A stretch of 64,000 nucleotides of DNA from Marisediminitalea aggregata (GCF_900129565.1 NZ_FQWD01000009.1:36336-100335), one strand, 5' to 3'. Positions 25,513 to 37,080 are shown, numbered from the stretch's first letter. Notes: generated from the letters alone by a model not told the origin. Translations and numbers: made by a program.

Positions 25513-26883
25513 TTAATCCGCCGCTTTCATACCTTGTTCTAACAACTCGATATCTTCAGCTTTCAGGTTACCCGCTGCTTGCTTAAGCGTGACCATGGCC
25601 TGAATAAAATCGTAACGCGCACCCGACAGGTTGGCGCGAGCGTTGAACAGGTTACGCGTACTGTTTAATACGTCAACGATGGTACGAGTACCAACATCAA
25701 AACCTGCTTCAGTGGCTTTTAAGGCACTTTCTGCAGACACAACCGCCTGCTCTAAAGCGCGAATGGTAGAAATAGACGCTTTAACATCGTTAAAGGAGCT
25801 GCGCACAGACTGAACTGTTTGACGGTAGGCCAGTTCCAGATCCTGACTTGACGATACGTACAAATCACGCGCGCGGTCAGCCTGAGCCGAGACAGAACCA
25901 CCTTGATAAATAGGCACATTCACAGACACACCAATGCTTTGGCTGTCGAAGAATGGCGTACTGTTTCTGAAGAAAGGTGACTCCGTAGTGCCTTTAGATG
26001 CACCGTAAGACGCACTTAAGCCAACGGTTGGATAGTGACCCGCAGTCGCGATGTCGATATCCATTTTCGCTACGTCCAGAGCCAGACGTTGTGCTAACAG
26101 TGTCAGGTTGGCATTTTCAGCAATACTCAACCAGCCATCTACTCTTTCCGGTGTCGGCGCGGTTGCCGTAAAGCGTTCTGTATTCAGAACGTACAAACGG
26201 TCGTGATATTTACCCGTGATCACGCGAAGAGCTTCACGCGCCAATTCAATCTGATTTTCTGCAACAATTTCCTGAGCAACGGTACTGTCGTAATTGGCCT
26301 GTGCTTCGTGAACATCAGTAATCGCCGTCAGGCCCACTTCAAAGCGCTGTTTAGTTTGTTCCAGCTGACGCTCGATAGCGCGCTTTTCTGCCTGTACAAA
26401 GTTGAGGTTATCCTGGGCGCGCAGTACGTTCAGGTAGGCAGTCACGGTGCGAACGATGAGTTCTTGCGTTGCGGCTGCGTACGTGGCGTCGCTTTGTTCG
26501 GCGGTAAGTTCTGCGCGATCCAGCCCTAACCAGTTTGAGTGATCATACAATGACATGTTCAAATCGATACCGTAACTGGTTGAGTTACTGTCGATATCAA
26601 CGTTTACAATGTTGAACCCAGTAGAGCCGTCGTCATTGTCTACCTGGATAGTCTGCGTCGTCTCACGCGATGATTTTGAGTAGCCCAGAGAGCCTGAAAC
26701 TTGTGGAAGTAATGCAGCACGGCTTAGAGGGATCCCCTGGTAAGCGGCATCACGTTGCGCCTTGGCACGATTTACTACCGGATCGTTTGCAAGGGCTTGT
26801 TGATATACTTCCAATAAACTATCGGCTAATACCGGTGTAGTCATCCCGAAACCGAGCATTAGTGATATCAGTGTTTTTTTCAT
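25513..26883 (-). CDS. tolC: Outer-membrane efflux channel TolC
   Basis: TolC forms the trimeric outer-membrane duct for drug efflux pumps and type I secretion. The 456 residues start with a signal peptide (ISLMLGFGMTTPVLA) and show the two internally repeated OEP halves typical of the family: LLEVYQQALANDPVVNRAKA in the first, VFSLA-like and QAEIGVRTTVD-like positions in the second (here FDVGTRTIVDVLNSTRNLF). The gene stands alone, with no pump genes next to it, as is usual for tolC beside nudF and parE in gammaproteobacteria. Confidence 0.93.
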   Translation of the reverse strand: MKKTLISLMLGFGMTTPVLADSLLEVYQQALANDPVVNRAKAQRDAAYQGIPLSRAALLPQVSGSLGYSKSSRETTQTIQVDNDDGSTGFNIVNVDIDSNSTSYGIDLNMSLYDHSNWLGLDRAELTAEQSDATYAAATQELIVRTVTAYLNVLRAQDNLNFVQAEKRAIERQLEQTKQRFEVGLTAITDVHEAQANYDSTVAQEIVAENQIELAREALRVITGKYHDRLYVLNTERFTATAPTPERVDGWLSIAENANLTLLAQRLALDVAKMDIDIATAGHYPTVGLSASYGASKGTTESPFFRNSTPFFDSQSIGVSVNVPIYQGGSVSAQADRARDLYVSSSQDLELAYRQTVQSVRSSFNDVKASISTIRALEQAVVSAESALKATEAGFDVGTRTIVDVLNSTRNLFNARANLSGARYDFIQAMVTLKQAAGNLKAEDIELLEQGMKAAD

Positions 26884-27196
26884 TTGTGCGCCTTCAATCT
26901 CAATTGTTTTGCGTATCCAAGGTGTGTTGATGGACTGTTTTTACGGTGGTAAGGTGCAAAAAGTTACTTCGTGTAACGCGCACCTCAACGCCATTGAATA
27001 CGATTCCATGATCTGTTCCGTACTCTAAGTAAGTCAACGACTAAAAGATACTTATAAGACGTAACAGAGCTTGAGCAAGTGTAACAGAATATGTGTTATG
27101 CCCACTCAATGTGTATTACTTAAATTATAAATACACGGATGATCGTAAATGATCAAATTCGTATATTAACCGGTTTACTTAACAAAAGAGAATGCA
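26884..27196. other. Intergenic region between divergent tolC and nudF
   Basis: 313 bases holding the promoters of two divergent units. A small hairpin (GTTAC-TTCGT-GTAAC near 26965) is visible on reading. The stretch next to nudF is AT-rich. I see no regulator site I can name. Confidence 0.45.
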
Positions 27197-27817
27197 ATGA
27201 AAGCGAAAATTCAGCGTTTCAACTCAGCTGACATCGAAATTCTGAATAAAAAGCCGTTATACGAAGGCTTTTTTACCATGATGATGTATGAGTTCCGCCA
27301 TAAAAAGTATGACGGTAGCTGGAGTGATGTCGTCAGGCGGGAAATGTTTGAACGGGGCCACGCCGTCGCTGTACTGCCTTATGATCCTGAAACAGAAGAA
27401 TTCGTACTCATTGAGCAGGTCCGTATGGGTGCAATGGCTACCTCTGACACACCCTGGCTCATTGAGGTCATTGCCGGGATTATCGATGTAGGAGAGACTC
27501 AGGAGTCAGTATGCCACCGCGAAGCGGCTGAGGAAGCCGGCATAGAATTAACACACCTGTCTAAAGCGCTCAGTTATCTGGCAAGCCCGGGCGGAACAAC
27601 GGAAAGATTGCATATCTATATGGCCAAAACAGACGCCACTAAAGCGTCAGGCGTACATGGTTTAGCCTATGAATCAGAAGATATTTTAGTGCACCGGGTA
27701 GCAGAAAAAGACGCGCGTGAGTGGTTGGAAAACGGCAAAATAGACAACGCGGCGGCCATTATTGCGTTACAATGGTTTTTTATGAATAAACACTCTTTAC
27801 TGGCGAGCTGGCAATAA
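27197..27817 (+). CDS. nudF: ADP-ribose pyrophosphatase NudF
   Basis: The Nudix box is complete: GIIDVGETQESVCHREAAEE then AGI, matching G-x5-E-x7-RE-x2-EE-x-G. Flanking text (GHAVAVLPYDPETEEFVLIE) is as in NudF, which hydrolyses ADP-ribose to AMP and ribose-5-phosphate. The 206 residues match the usual length. It is the first gene of a tight run, nudF-yqiB-cpdA-yqiA, with one base or an overlap between genes, so they form one operon. Confidence 0.93.
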   Translation: MKAKIQRFNSADIEILNKKPLYEGFFTMMMYEFRHKKYDGSWSDVVRREMFERGHAVAVLPYDPETEEFVLIEQVRMGAMATSDTPWLIEVIAGIIDVGETQESVCHREAAEEAGIELTHLSKALSYLASPGGTTERLHIYMAKTDATKASGVHGLAYESEDILVHRVAEKDAREWLENGKIDNAAAIIALQWFFMNKHSLLASWQ

Positions 27818-27818
27818 C

Positions 27819-28259
27819 GTGGCAACTCCATTGCGTAAATATGTACCCAACCTTCCCACGCTGCAGGCAATCTGCGAGCGTAATTACGTACATTTGTTGT
27901 CGATGCTACCAGACTGTGACACTGAAGAGCTGATCTACCGCTTCAGCGCTGGTAAAGGCCTGAGCTATCAAATTCAAATCATCGAATCAGCGCGCTATAC
28001 CAGTACATTAGCAATAGAGCAGGTGGATGTTGCCACCCCGGACTTCATGAAGCCAGCCATGACAGTGCGCTTGTATCACGATGCCAGAATGGCTGAAGTC
28101 ACATCAAGTCAGAATGCCGGCGCGCTAGCTCCTTCTTACGAATACCCCAATGCGAAGATGCGCTTGCGCAACGAAAAGCACATGGTGAACTTGTTCCTCA
28201 CTGAGTGGTTGCATTTTTGTCTTAACCACGATGCCCAGCCTATCGCTCAACCTCAATGA
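27819..28259 (+). CDS. yqiB: DUF1249 protein YqiB
   Basis: A 146-residue cytoplasmic protein beginning with GTG. The sequence KYVPNLPTLQAICERNYVHL and the end NEKHMVNLFLTEWLHFCL are typical of the DUF1249/YqiB family, whose function is not known. It always sits between nudF and cpdA. It starts one base after the nudF stop and overlaps cpdA by four bases. Confidence 0.88.
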   Translation: MATPLRKYVPNLPTLQAICERNYVHLLSMLPDCDTEELIYRFSAGKGLSYQIQIIESARYTSTLAIEQVDVATPDFMKPAMTVRLYHDARMAEVTSSQNAGALAPSYEYPNAKMRLRNEKHMVNLFLTEWLHFCLNHDAQPIAQPQ

Positions 28260-28987
28260 CGTTGATTCAAATTTCTGACTGCCATTTACTCGAAAGCCCG
28301 GCGCGAAGTGGCTATGGCGATATTAATCCGCTACAGAGTTTAGAAGCCGTACTGAAGACAGTTGTATCACTGGATGTCGACGGAGTGTTAGTAACCGGTG
28401 ATATTAGCGGCGATGATTCTGAACAAAGTTATCAGCATTTTATTCAGGCTATTAATCAACATTTACCCGATATACCCGTAAAAGTGATTGCCGGTAATCA
28501 CGACAATAATGCGTTGTTTGATACCTTACTGTCTCCCTGGTTACTCACGCCTGATAACTGCTGGCAACTGGGTGAATGGTGTATTCACGGGCTCGATACG
28601 CGCTCAACGGGTACTTTAGGCAAAATAGATGCGATACAACTAGAACAAGTCAGCGCACAAATGCAAAAGCATGCAAACAAACAGCACTTACTGGCAATTC
28701 ATCACCACCCGGTTGCAACCCAAAGCTGGATGGACAAACACGCCTTACATGGCGTGCCGGAACTGGAACGCTGGCTGACGCAAAACCCGGTGCAGGCTGT
28801 TGTGCACGGACACATTCACGCAGAATACCAAGCTAAGTTAGCCAACACGCCAGTGTTGGGCGTGCCGTCGACCTGTTGGCAATGGGCTTTAACCCAGGCG
28901 TTTGATCTGGACGAGACGGCACCAGGCTTTCGGGTATTCGATTTATCAACTTCAACATTACACACTGAAATACGGAGAGTGGCATGA
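28256..28987 (+). CDS. cpdA: 3',5'-cyclic AMP phosphodiesterase CpdA
   Basis: A metallophosphoesterase of 243 residues that lowers cAMP. All the metal-site motifs are there: ISDCHL, VTGDISGD, AGNHDN, the His cluster AIHHHP and VHGHIHAE. It overlaps yqiB upstream and yqiA downstream by four bases each. Neighbourhood and length agree with CpdA rather than another phosphoesterase. Confidence 0.92.
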   Translation: MTLIQISDCHLLESPARSGYGDINPLQSLEAVLKTVVSLDVDGVLVTGDISGDDSEQSYQHFIQAINQHLPDIPVKVIAGNHDNNALFDTLLSPWLLTPDNCWQLGEWCIHGLDTRSTGTLGKIDAIQLEQVSAQMQKHANKQHLLAIHHHPVATQSWMDKHALHGVPELERWLTQNPVQAVVHGHIHAEYQAKLANTPVLGVPSTCWQWALTQAFDLDETAPGFRVFDLSTSTLHTEIRRVA

Positions 28988-29568
28988 GTGCCGTATTGTA
29001 TTTACACGGATTTTTAAGTTCCCCGCTGTCGGTAAAAGCGCAGCAAACCCGTCGCTATTTGTCTGAACAGTATCCTGACATCGAATTTGTGTGTCCGGAG
29101 TTGTCGAATCACCCCGCACAATTGCAGGAACAACTATTAACCTTAATAGCGCAAAACCCTGCGTTAACCCAAGACGGACTAAAAGTGATTGGTAGTTCCA
29201 TGGGCGGCTACCTGTCGACCTGGTTAATGGAAAAGTTCGGTGGCAAAGCAGCACTGATCAATCCTGCGGTTCGGCCTTTTGAGTTGCTGGCCGGCTATTT
29301 GGGCGACCACATTAACCCTTACACCAAAAAGCAGTTTACGCTTCAGCAATCAGACATTGAGCATATTAAGCAGCTCTATGTGCCGGATATTGCTAACCCT
29401 GCGCATTTTAAAGTGCTGCTACAAACCGGTGACGAAACATTGGATTACCGGTTAGCAGTAGAACACTATCAGGGCGCAGATGTTGTGGTAGAGGAAGGCG
29501 GCGACCACAGCTTCGTCAATTACGATCAGCATTTACCCGCCATTATGGCGTTTTTGTTGTCGGTATAA
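28984..29568 (+). CDS. yqiA: Esterase YqiA
   Basis: A small alpha/beta hydrolase of 194 residues. It opens VLYLHGFLSSPLSVKAQQTR (oxyanion region). The nucleophile elbow is IGSSMGGYLS, and a late Asp (LLQTGDETLDY) and His (EEGGDHSF) complete the triad. E. coli YqiA hydrolyses short-chain esters; its cell role is unclear. Its stop is followed by 131 bases before parE, so parE may have its own promoter. Confidence 0.9.
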   Translation: MSAVLYLHGFLSSPLSVKAQQTRRYLSEQYPDIEFVCPELSNHPAQLQEQLLTLIAQNPALTQDGLKVIGSSMGGYLSTWLMEKFGGKAALINPAVRPFELLAGYLGDHINPYTKKQFTLQQSDIEHIKQLYVPDIANPAHFKVLLQTGDETLDYRLAVEHYQGADVVVEEGGDHSFVNYDQHLPAIMAFLLSV

Positions 29569-29648
29569 TGACGAAATTGCGCTTATTCTAAGCGCCTGAT
29601 AACATCGATGAAAACAACGCAGTTTTTCAGCCCGGCTTCTACAGCTAA

Positions 29649-31592
<1,944 letters not shown>

Positions 31593-31609
31593 CCACCTCA
31601 CTATCAGGG

Positions 31610-32272
31610 ATGAGCAACGATTTGAAAGCAATTCTATTCGACCACGACGGTACACTGATCAACTCAGAAGCGGTGCACTTTGCCCTCTGGCAACAAGTGC
31701 TCCGCCCGTTTCAGGTTGAACTTACCGAACAGTACTACAATGACGTCATGGCCGGTATTCCGGTTCCGCAGAATGCGATTGATGCCGTAAGGGACTTCAC
31801 GCTTCCTATTTCTGCTGAAGAATTAGCTGAAAGTAAGCAATTACTTACAAAAGCGCACCTTATGAAAGGCCCTTTCCCTTTAATGCCTGGTGCCGACGAT
31901 ACGCTGAAGCGCTGTAAGGACAAAGGGTTGCGGCTAGCGATTGTCACCGGCGGGAGCCGGTTATCGGTTATGCGCACTATGGAATGCTACGGCTATGAAG
32001 ACATCATTGAGTGCGTCGTTGCCGTCGAAGATGTGGAGCGTAGTAAACCGGCGCCGGATTGTTATTTAAAAGCCCTGAACGAAATGGGTCTGTCGGCGTC
32101 TGAGGCGATGGCAGTTGAAGACACCGAGCATGGCCTCAAAGCGGCAGTTGCGGCAGGGTTGCGTTGTGTTGCTATTCCAACAGCGCAGTCAGAGACGCAT
32201 GACTTTAGCGCTGCCAGTGCCCAGTATTCGAATCTGTCTGACTGGGTTCGTGCTGAAATAGACTGTTTATAA
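31610..32272 (+). CDS. HAD-superfamily phosphatase (phosphoglycolate/beta-phosphoglucomutase-like)
   Basis: 220 residues. HAD motif I is LFDHDGTLINSE (nucleophile Asp). Motif II is IVTGGSR, motif III uses the Lys in RSKPAPDCYLKAL, and motif IV is AVEDTEHGLKAAVAAG. Between I and II is the helical cap typical of sugar-phosphate phosphatases. The substrate is not assignable. The start is ATG at 31610; an upstream GTG inside parE is rejected. It lies 17 bases after parE and is probably co-transcribed. Confidence 0.85.
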   Translation: MSNDLKAILFDHDGTLINSEAVHFALWQQVLRPFQVELTEQYYNDVMAGIPVPQNAIDAVRDFTLPISAEELAESKQLLTKAHLMKGPFPLMPGADDTLKRCKDKGLRLAIVTGGSRLSVMRTMECYGYEDIIECVVAVEDVERSKPAPDCYLKALNEMGLSASEAMAVEDTEHGLKAAVAAGLRCVAIPTAQSETHDFSAASAQYSNLSDWVRAEIDCL

Positions 32273-32297
32273 TTCAGAAGCGGAGAGTCGCGCTTAC

Positions 32298-33590
32298 ATG
32301 TTTCGTCGATTATTTTTAATCATTCTGCTGACGCTGTTGATTGCGATAGCCGGTTTAGCATTTTTAACCCTCGATCAGTCACCTATTGTAACGCGGGAGT
32401 CTTCCCGGCAAGTAGACAATGCCGACACGGTTAAGGACCTGCTAAAGCAGTTAAAAAACAGTGTCGAAGACCGCCACGCGCAGCAAAAAGTGCTGATCTC
32501 TGAATCGCAATTTGAAAGTCTTATGGGTTTTGCACAACGAGCGTTGCCCGGCTTTCAGGGGGCAGTGGAGATTGATCCGGGTAAAACGGTAATTCAGGCC
32601 AGTATGGCGCTGCCTGCGCCGGCAGACAGTTTATTTATCAACCTGACTGCTCAGGTATTTCCTGCCGATGGCGTCGACATTGATTATGTACGCATTGGCA
32701 GTTTAATCATCCCCGGCGATACCGCCCTGAATATTGCGGTATGGCTGGTGGATAAATTCACAAAGAGCGATGTTGCAAGCACGGCTGCCAATCAAATTAC
32801 CCGCGTTACGATGACAGACGCAGAACTTACGCTGGATATGCGCCCGCTGGATGAGCTGTTGGCACAAATTGATGTCGCGCGGGAAAACATCAGCGATGGC
32901 GAAGATCCGTTAGGCGAATTGACTACATCGTATCTGGCCTTTTTAGACGATTCTCCGCTGGGGAATTCACCCACGCCGCAAACCATTGCCAAGTATCTTA
33001 ATCTGGTATTAAGCCGAGCAGCCGCTTTGAGTGATGAGTCTACTGCGGTTATACACAACCAGGCCGCGTTGTTGTCGCTGGCTATTTATCTTGGCGACCA
33101 CCGAATTTCCCAACTGGTAGGCGCCAGTCATCCCACCCCTGGTGATGTTGCAGAGCCAAGAGCGCCTGCAGTACTGGCTCAGCGCAATGATTTAGCCAAG
33201 CACTTTACAATTTCAGCGGCCATACAAATTCTGTCTCAGCAAAATATGACACTGGCCATTGGTGAGTTTAAAGAGTTAATGGACCGGGCAATGGGGGGCA
33301 GTGGATACAGTTTTGTGGACTTGGCTGCCGATATGTCGGGTATGGCATTTGCCCGAGTGGCCAGCGATCCTAACAGCGCGCAACAGGTGCAGGCGATGGC
33401 AGAAACGCGACTTCGGGAAAGAGATATCCTGCCGTATATCGGTGGTCTGCCTGAAGGACTCAGTAAAGCAGAATTTCGTCGTCGCTATACCGAAGTGGAC
33501 AGTCCGGCTTACCGTAAACAGGTAGCCGACATTCAGCAGCGCATCGACAATTTGGCGTTGTACCAGCTAAACACCGGCTCCGGTAATTAG
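32298..33590 (+). CDS. Membrane-anchored conserved hypothetical protein
   Basis: 430 residues with one N-terminal membrane segment (LFLIILLTLLIAIAGLAFLTL); the rest probably lies in the periplasm. The body has no known catalytic motif. Its middle (VFPADGVDIDYVRIGSLIIP) looks like a beta-structured domain, followed by mostly helical text. I think it is a family limited to Alteromonadales relatives, but that is a guess. It follows the HAD gene by 25 bases and may share its transcript. Confidence 0.75.
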   Translation: MFRRLFLIILLTLLIAIAGLAFLTLDQSPIVTRESSRQVDNADTVKDLLKQLKNSVEDRHAQQKVLISESQFESLMGFAQRALPGFQGAVEIDPGKTVIQASMALPAPADSLFINLTAQVFPADGVDIDYVRIGSLIIPGDTALNIAVWLVDKFTKSDVASTAANQITRVTMTDAELTLDMRPLDELLAQIDVARENISDGEDPLGELTTSYLAFLDDSPLGNSPTPQTIAKYLNLVLSRAAALSDESTAVIHNQAALLSLAIYLGDHRISQLVGASHPTPGDVAEPRAPAVLAQRNDLAKHFTISAAIQILSQQNMTLAIGEFKELMDRAMGGSGYSFVDLAADMSGMAFARVASDPNSAQQVQAMAETRLRERDILPYIGGLPEGLSKAEFRRRYTEVDSPAYRKQVADIQQRIDNLALYQLNTGSGN

Positions 33591-33619
33591 CTGGTCAGCA
33601 AAAAAAACAGGCCCCAGAG

Positions 33620-33931
33620 TTATTTTTGAGAAACGGCCGTAAACTGCCCAAGTGTGGCTAACGCTAGTTCAATTTTCTTTACCAGCGGCACCAGTGCCGC
33701 TTTGGCTTCGTCTTCTGGTAAGGTTTTTAACGCTTGCCAATCCTGCGCAATTTCTTCTACATACGGTGAGAAGCGTTTAGCGCGGGTAGTGAAGCCGCTG
33801 TCTTCGGCAAAGATCGCCGCAAACTTGCCTTTTTGTTGTTGCTGAAGCTGGTCCAGTCGTGCGTCGGCGTCTACCGCTTTGCGATATAACGTTTGCAGCG
33901 TTTCTTGTAATTGCTGATGTACAGAATCCAA
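33620..33931 (-). CDS. Small helical protein, possibly PriC-like
   Basis: 103 residues starting at a TTG (33931) with CAGGAG seven bases upstream; this decides the start over an open extension of 57 codons that lacks any signal. The protein is helical with a Gln-rich stretch (LDQLQQQQKGKF) and ends with KKIELALATLGQFTAVSQK. The pattern of aromatic and Arg positions (GFTTRAKRFSPYVEEIAQDW) recalls the N-terminal part of primosomal protein PriC, but the usual PriC is about 175 residues. I am not sure of the name. Confidence 0.55.
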   Translation of the reverse strand: MDSVHQQLQETLQTLYRKAVDADARLDQLQQQQKGKFAAIFAEDSGFTTRAKRFSPYVEEIAQDWQALKTLPEDEAKAALVPLVKKIELALATLGQFTAVSQK

Positions 33932-34044
33932 GTGAGCGCTCCTGTAAAATTCATTAAAGTTAACTAAAGTGTGGCCGATACAGCCATGAGGTGGGCAATT
34001 CTGCCCACTTTTTAACATTGCTACAAGCAAATAAGGAAACTGGT

Positions 34045-34236
34045 ATGGATATTCAAGGTGCAAACGCCTCTGGAACGTCCGGTGCGTCGCTTGAGTTGGC
34101 ATCGCTGAAACTGGCCAAAGACCAGCAGAAGCAAGATGGTCAGGCTACGCTTCAGTTGCTGGAATCAGCCGCTGACGTACCAAAAACCACATCCGCCAAT
34201 CCGGCTATCGGCGCCAACATCGATACCTATGCGTGA
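34045..34236 (+). CDS. YjfB-like putative motility protein family
   Basis: 63 residues from the ATG at 34045 (MDIQGANASGTSGASLELAS), with AAGGA ahead. The pattern of a short MDI start, a Leu-rich helix containing KLAKDQQKQDGQATLQLLES and a polar tail fits the small YjfB family, annotated as putative motility proteins without a proven role. Its last ten bases overlap the convergent epmB gene. No flagellar gene is nearby. Confidence 0.6.
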   Translation: MDIQGANASGTSGASLELASLKLAKDQQKQDGQATLQLLESAADVPKTTSANPAIGANIDTYA

Positions 34237-35279
34237 TTAATGGGGCTTTGCTCCAGCGGATGAAGACGTAAGTCGACCGGCGTTTTGCCAGGTTGGCCAC
34301 CAATTTCGGTAACGAGTTTGGGGACCATAAATCCTGGCTGACGCTTTATTACTTCTGCCATCAGTGCTCTGGCTTCATCCAATGTCATATCAAAATGCGC
34401 CGCACCTTGTACTTTGTCGAGCGTATGCAGGTAATAAGGCATGACACCCGCGTCAAACAATGCTTCGTTGAGTGCTTCCTGTGCGTCAGCAGTATCGTTT
34501 ACACCGCGCAGTAACACGGCCTGATTCAGCAGCGTCACCCCAGCCTGTTTTAGCGTTGCCAGACGGTTAACTAGCTCAGTTGATAACTCATTTGCGTGGT
34601 TGACATGTAGCACCAGAATACGTTGCAGAGGGCTGGTGGCGAACCAGTCAAAAAAGGCGCTGTCCAATCGCTCCGGTAGCACAACGGGCAGTCGTGTATG
34701 GATCCGCAGGCGTTTGATGTGACTGATGTCGGCAATTTGCCGGGCCATGTCGGCCAAATGTGTGTCTTTCGCCATCAATGGATCGCCGCCGGAAAAAATG
34801 ACTTCATTGATTTGACTGTTGGCCGCAAGGTAGTCGATATGCGCGGCAAATTCCTGTTTCGACAGGCTGTTATCGCTGTAGGGGAAATGCCTACGGAAAC
34901 AGTAACGACAGTTTACCGCACAGCCACCTCGCACGATCATAAGTACGCGACTATTATATTTGTGCAGCAGGCCCCGACCGGCGGTATCGTGTTCGCTCAG
35001 TGGATCCAATACAAACCCCGGGGGCGTTAAGAACTCTTTGCGGTCAGGCAGAACCTGAAGTAACAACGGATCGTGACGGTTACCTTTTTCCATCAATCGG
35101 GCAAAATGACGCGGCACGCGCATGGGAAATAAACGGCGTGCTTCGGCGTCAGCTGCAAAATCGCTGCTGTCGATTTGAAGGTACTGCAGCAATGAAATAG
35201 GATCAGTAAAGCTCATGGCCAATTCTTTTTGCCAGTTTTGCTCTACAGTTAAGCGATTTTTTTGTATTATTTGCGCCAC
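34227..35279 (-). CDS. epmB: EF-P beta-lysylation protein EpmB (radical-SAM lysine 2,3-aminomutase family)
   Basis: EpmB turns alpha-lysine into (R)-beta-lysine for attachment to EF-P. The radical-SAM cluster motif is GGCAVNCRYCFRRHFPY (Cys-x3-Cys-x2-Cys), followed by EVIFSGGDPLMAKD and the C-terminal PLP-region text (MVPKLVTEIGGQPGKTPVDL). The length of 350 residues fits EpmB. It is divergent from efp, its protein target, and epmA lies just beyond. The start codon is the ATG at 35279, 34 bases from the efp start. Confidence 0.93.
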   Translation of the reverse strand: MAQIIQKNRLTVEQNWQKELAMSFTDPISLLQYLQIDSSDFAADAEARRLFPMRVPRHFARLMEKGNRHDPLLLQVLPDRKEFLTPPGFVLDPLSEHDTAGRGLLHKYNSRVLMIVRGGCAVNCRYCFRRHFPYSDNSLSKQEFAAHIDYLAANSQINEVIFSGGDPLMAKDTHLADMARQIADISHIKRLRIHTRLPVVLPERLDSAFFDWFATSPLQRILVLHVNHANELSTELVNRLATLKQAGVTLLNQAVLLRGVNDTADAQEALNEALFDAGVMPYYLHTLDKVQGAAHFDMTLDEARALMAEVIKRQPGFMVPKLVTEIGGQPGKTPVDLRLHPLEQSPINHA

Positions 35280-35313
35280 TAAAACTAAAACCTATCAGTG
35301 TTATTGAGGAATT
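35229..35313 (+). promoter_or_regulatory. Probable efp promoter region
   Basis: TATTAT at 35265-35270 is a fair -10 box and is followed by TTGCGCC, a GC-rich discriminator like that of the putative spc promoter. No good -35 match is seen at 17 bases. It overlaps the epmB start region, so the two promoters may interfere. GAGGA precedes the efp start. Confidence 0.35.
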
Positions 35314-35883
35314 ATGGCTAATTTCAGCACTAACGAGTTCAAAGCGGGCCTGAAAATCATGCTCGACGGCGAGCCATGCAACATTCTAGAAAACGAATAT
35401 GTTAAGCCGGGTAAAGGCCAGGCGTTTAACCGCGTTAAAATTCGTAAGCTTATTTCTGGCAAAGTGCTGGAAAAAACCTTCCGCTCGGGTGAATCAGTTG
35501 AAGGCGCAGACGTAATGGATACGGAACTGGCTTATCTGTACACCGACGGTGAATTCTACCACTTTATGAACAATGAAACATTCGAACAAATCGCTGCTGA
35601 CGAAAAAGCGGTGGGTGAGAACATTAAGTGGTTGGCAGAAAACGACGTTTGTACCATCACACTGTGGAATGGTTCACCTATTACGGTAACACCACCCAAC
35701 TTCGTAGAGCTGGAAATCACCGAAACTGACCCTGGCCTGAAAGGCGATACGGCGGGAACCGGCGGTAAGCCTGCTACACTGTCTACCGGTGCGGTAGTTC
35801 GTGTACCCTTATTCATTCAAACCGGTGAAGTGATCAAAGTAGACACGCGTACCGGTGAATATGTGTCACGCGCACAAAAATAA
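35314..35883 (+). CDS. efp: Translation elongation factor P
   Basis: EF-P helps ribosomes through polyproline stretches. The 189 residues align along their length with known EF-P. The modified lysine is present at K34 in [17 protein letters not shown], the site that EpmA and EpmB lysylate. The C-terminal signature [19 protein letters not shown] is intact. Its modifying enzymes flank it on both sides, so this locus is a complete EF-P lysylation set, except for the hydroxylase EpmC, which is not here. Confidence 0.97.
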   Translation: MANFSTNEFKAGLKIMLDGEPCNILENEYVKPGKGQAFNRVKIRKLISGKVLEKTFRSGESVEGADVMDTELAYLYTDGEFYHFMNNETFEQIAADEKAVGENIKWLAENDVCTITLWNGSPITVTPPNFVELEITETDPGLKGDTAGTGGKPATLSTGAVVRVPLFIQTGEVIKVDTRTGEYVSRAQK

Positions 35884-35932
35884 CTATGTATTGCGCAGGC
35901 ACCTTGCCTGCGCTTATTCCTGAGCATTCTGC

Positions 35933-36907
35933 ATGTCAAAGCCTGCCTGGCACCCCACTGCATCGTTACAAGCACTTAAAGCACGCGCTGAACTGTATCA
36001 GCAAATTCGCCAGTTTTTTGCCAGCCGCAATGTACTGGAAGTCGATACGCCGACGCTGTCTCACGGCACGGTAACCGATGTGCACCTGGATGCCTTTTCC
36101 TGTGAATTCAATCACAGCAGTTCAGGTAAACCCGAAACCTTGTATTTGCAGACGTCGCCTGAATTTGCGTTAAAGCGCCTGTTGTCAGCGTATAAAACCT
36201 GCATATATCAGTTGGGCAAAGCATATCGGCACGAAGGGCAGGGGCGTTGGCACAATCCCGAATTCACCATGTTGGAGTGGTACCGGGTTGGGTTTGATCA
36301 CCATACGCTTATGCAGGAAGTCAGCGACCTGTTTAAGGCGGTCCTTGATGTGCCAGACACAGAAACGTTGAGTTATCAGCAGGTGTTTCTCCAATACTTG
36401 TCGCTGGACCCGCTCACGGCAAAAACAGCTGAAATTGCAGCGGTATTTAATCGCTGCAATATCGATTTAAGCGATGACTATCCAATCGACCGCGACGGCA
36501 TGTTACAACTGCTGTTCAGCTACGAAATAGAGCCGAAAATTGGCCAGCAAATGCCTTGTTTCATTTACGGCTACCCGGCCTCACAGGCTGCGCTTGCTCA
36601 GCTAAACGAACAGGATCCGCGCACTGCAGATCGGTTTGAGGTGTACTACAAAGGCGCCGAACTTGCCAATGGCTTTCACGAATTGCAAAACGCAGAAGAA
36701 CAGCGCAAGCGCTTCGAGCAAGACAACCGTTTGCGTAACACCTTCCGCTTACCGTCCAAGCCAATTGATGAACATTTCTTAGCTGCGCTCGAGTCTGGCT
36801 TACCCGCATGTGCCGGCGTTGCTTTAGGTGTGGATCGCTTGCTTATGATCAAACTCGATGCACAACACATTGAAGACGTGCTGGCTTTCCCGGTTGCACG
36901 GGCTTAA
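35933..36907 (+). CDS. epmA: EF-P lysine ligase EpmA (PoxA/GenX)
   Basis: A short class II lysyl-tRNA synthetase-like enzyme, 324 residues, that attaches beta-lysine to K34 of EF-P. Class II motif 2 is YRHEGQGRWHNPEFTMLEWY and motif 3 is GVALGVDRLLMIKL. It has no anticodon-binding domain, which separates it from true LysRS. It follows efp by 49 bases and is probably read with it. Confidence 0.94.
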   Translation: MSKPAWHPTASLQALKARAELYQQIRQFFASRNVLEVDTPTLSHGTVTDVHLDAFSCEFNHSSSGKPETLYLQTSPEFALKRLLSAYKTCIYQLGKAYRHEGQGRWHNPEFTMLEWYRVGFDHHTLMQEVSDLFKAVLDVPDTETLSYQQVFLQYLSLDPLTAKTAEIAAVFNRCNIDLSDDYPIDRDGMLQLLFSYEIEPKIGQQMPCFIYGYPASQAALAQLNEQDPRTADRFEVYYKGAELANGFHELQNAEEQRKRFEQDNRLRNTFRLPSKPIDEHFLAALESGLPACAGVALGVDRLLMIKLDAQHIEDVLAFPVARA

Positions 36908-37080
36908 CACGCGCCATACCTTTCGTTTCTCTTTCTTTTTTCATTTCCTGCTGAATAGTGTGTTCTGAGCGGCATTATTGAATATCTGAACAGGCTGTTT
37001 TGGCATAATTTGCCGCCTCAGAGCGATAACCCGTAAACAATTACCGGTGAATGACAGTTGACGATCTGTGTCAAAATTGG

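Noticed and set aside
33932..34102. 57-codon extension of the PriC-like gene
   Set aside because: It lacks a ribosome-binding site, while the TTG at 33931 has a strong one. The extension also runs into the promoter area of the YjfB-like gene.
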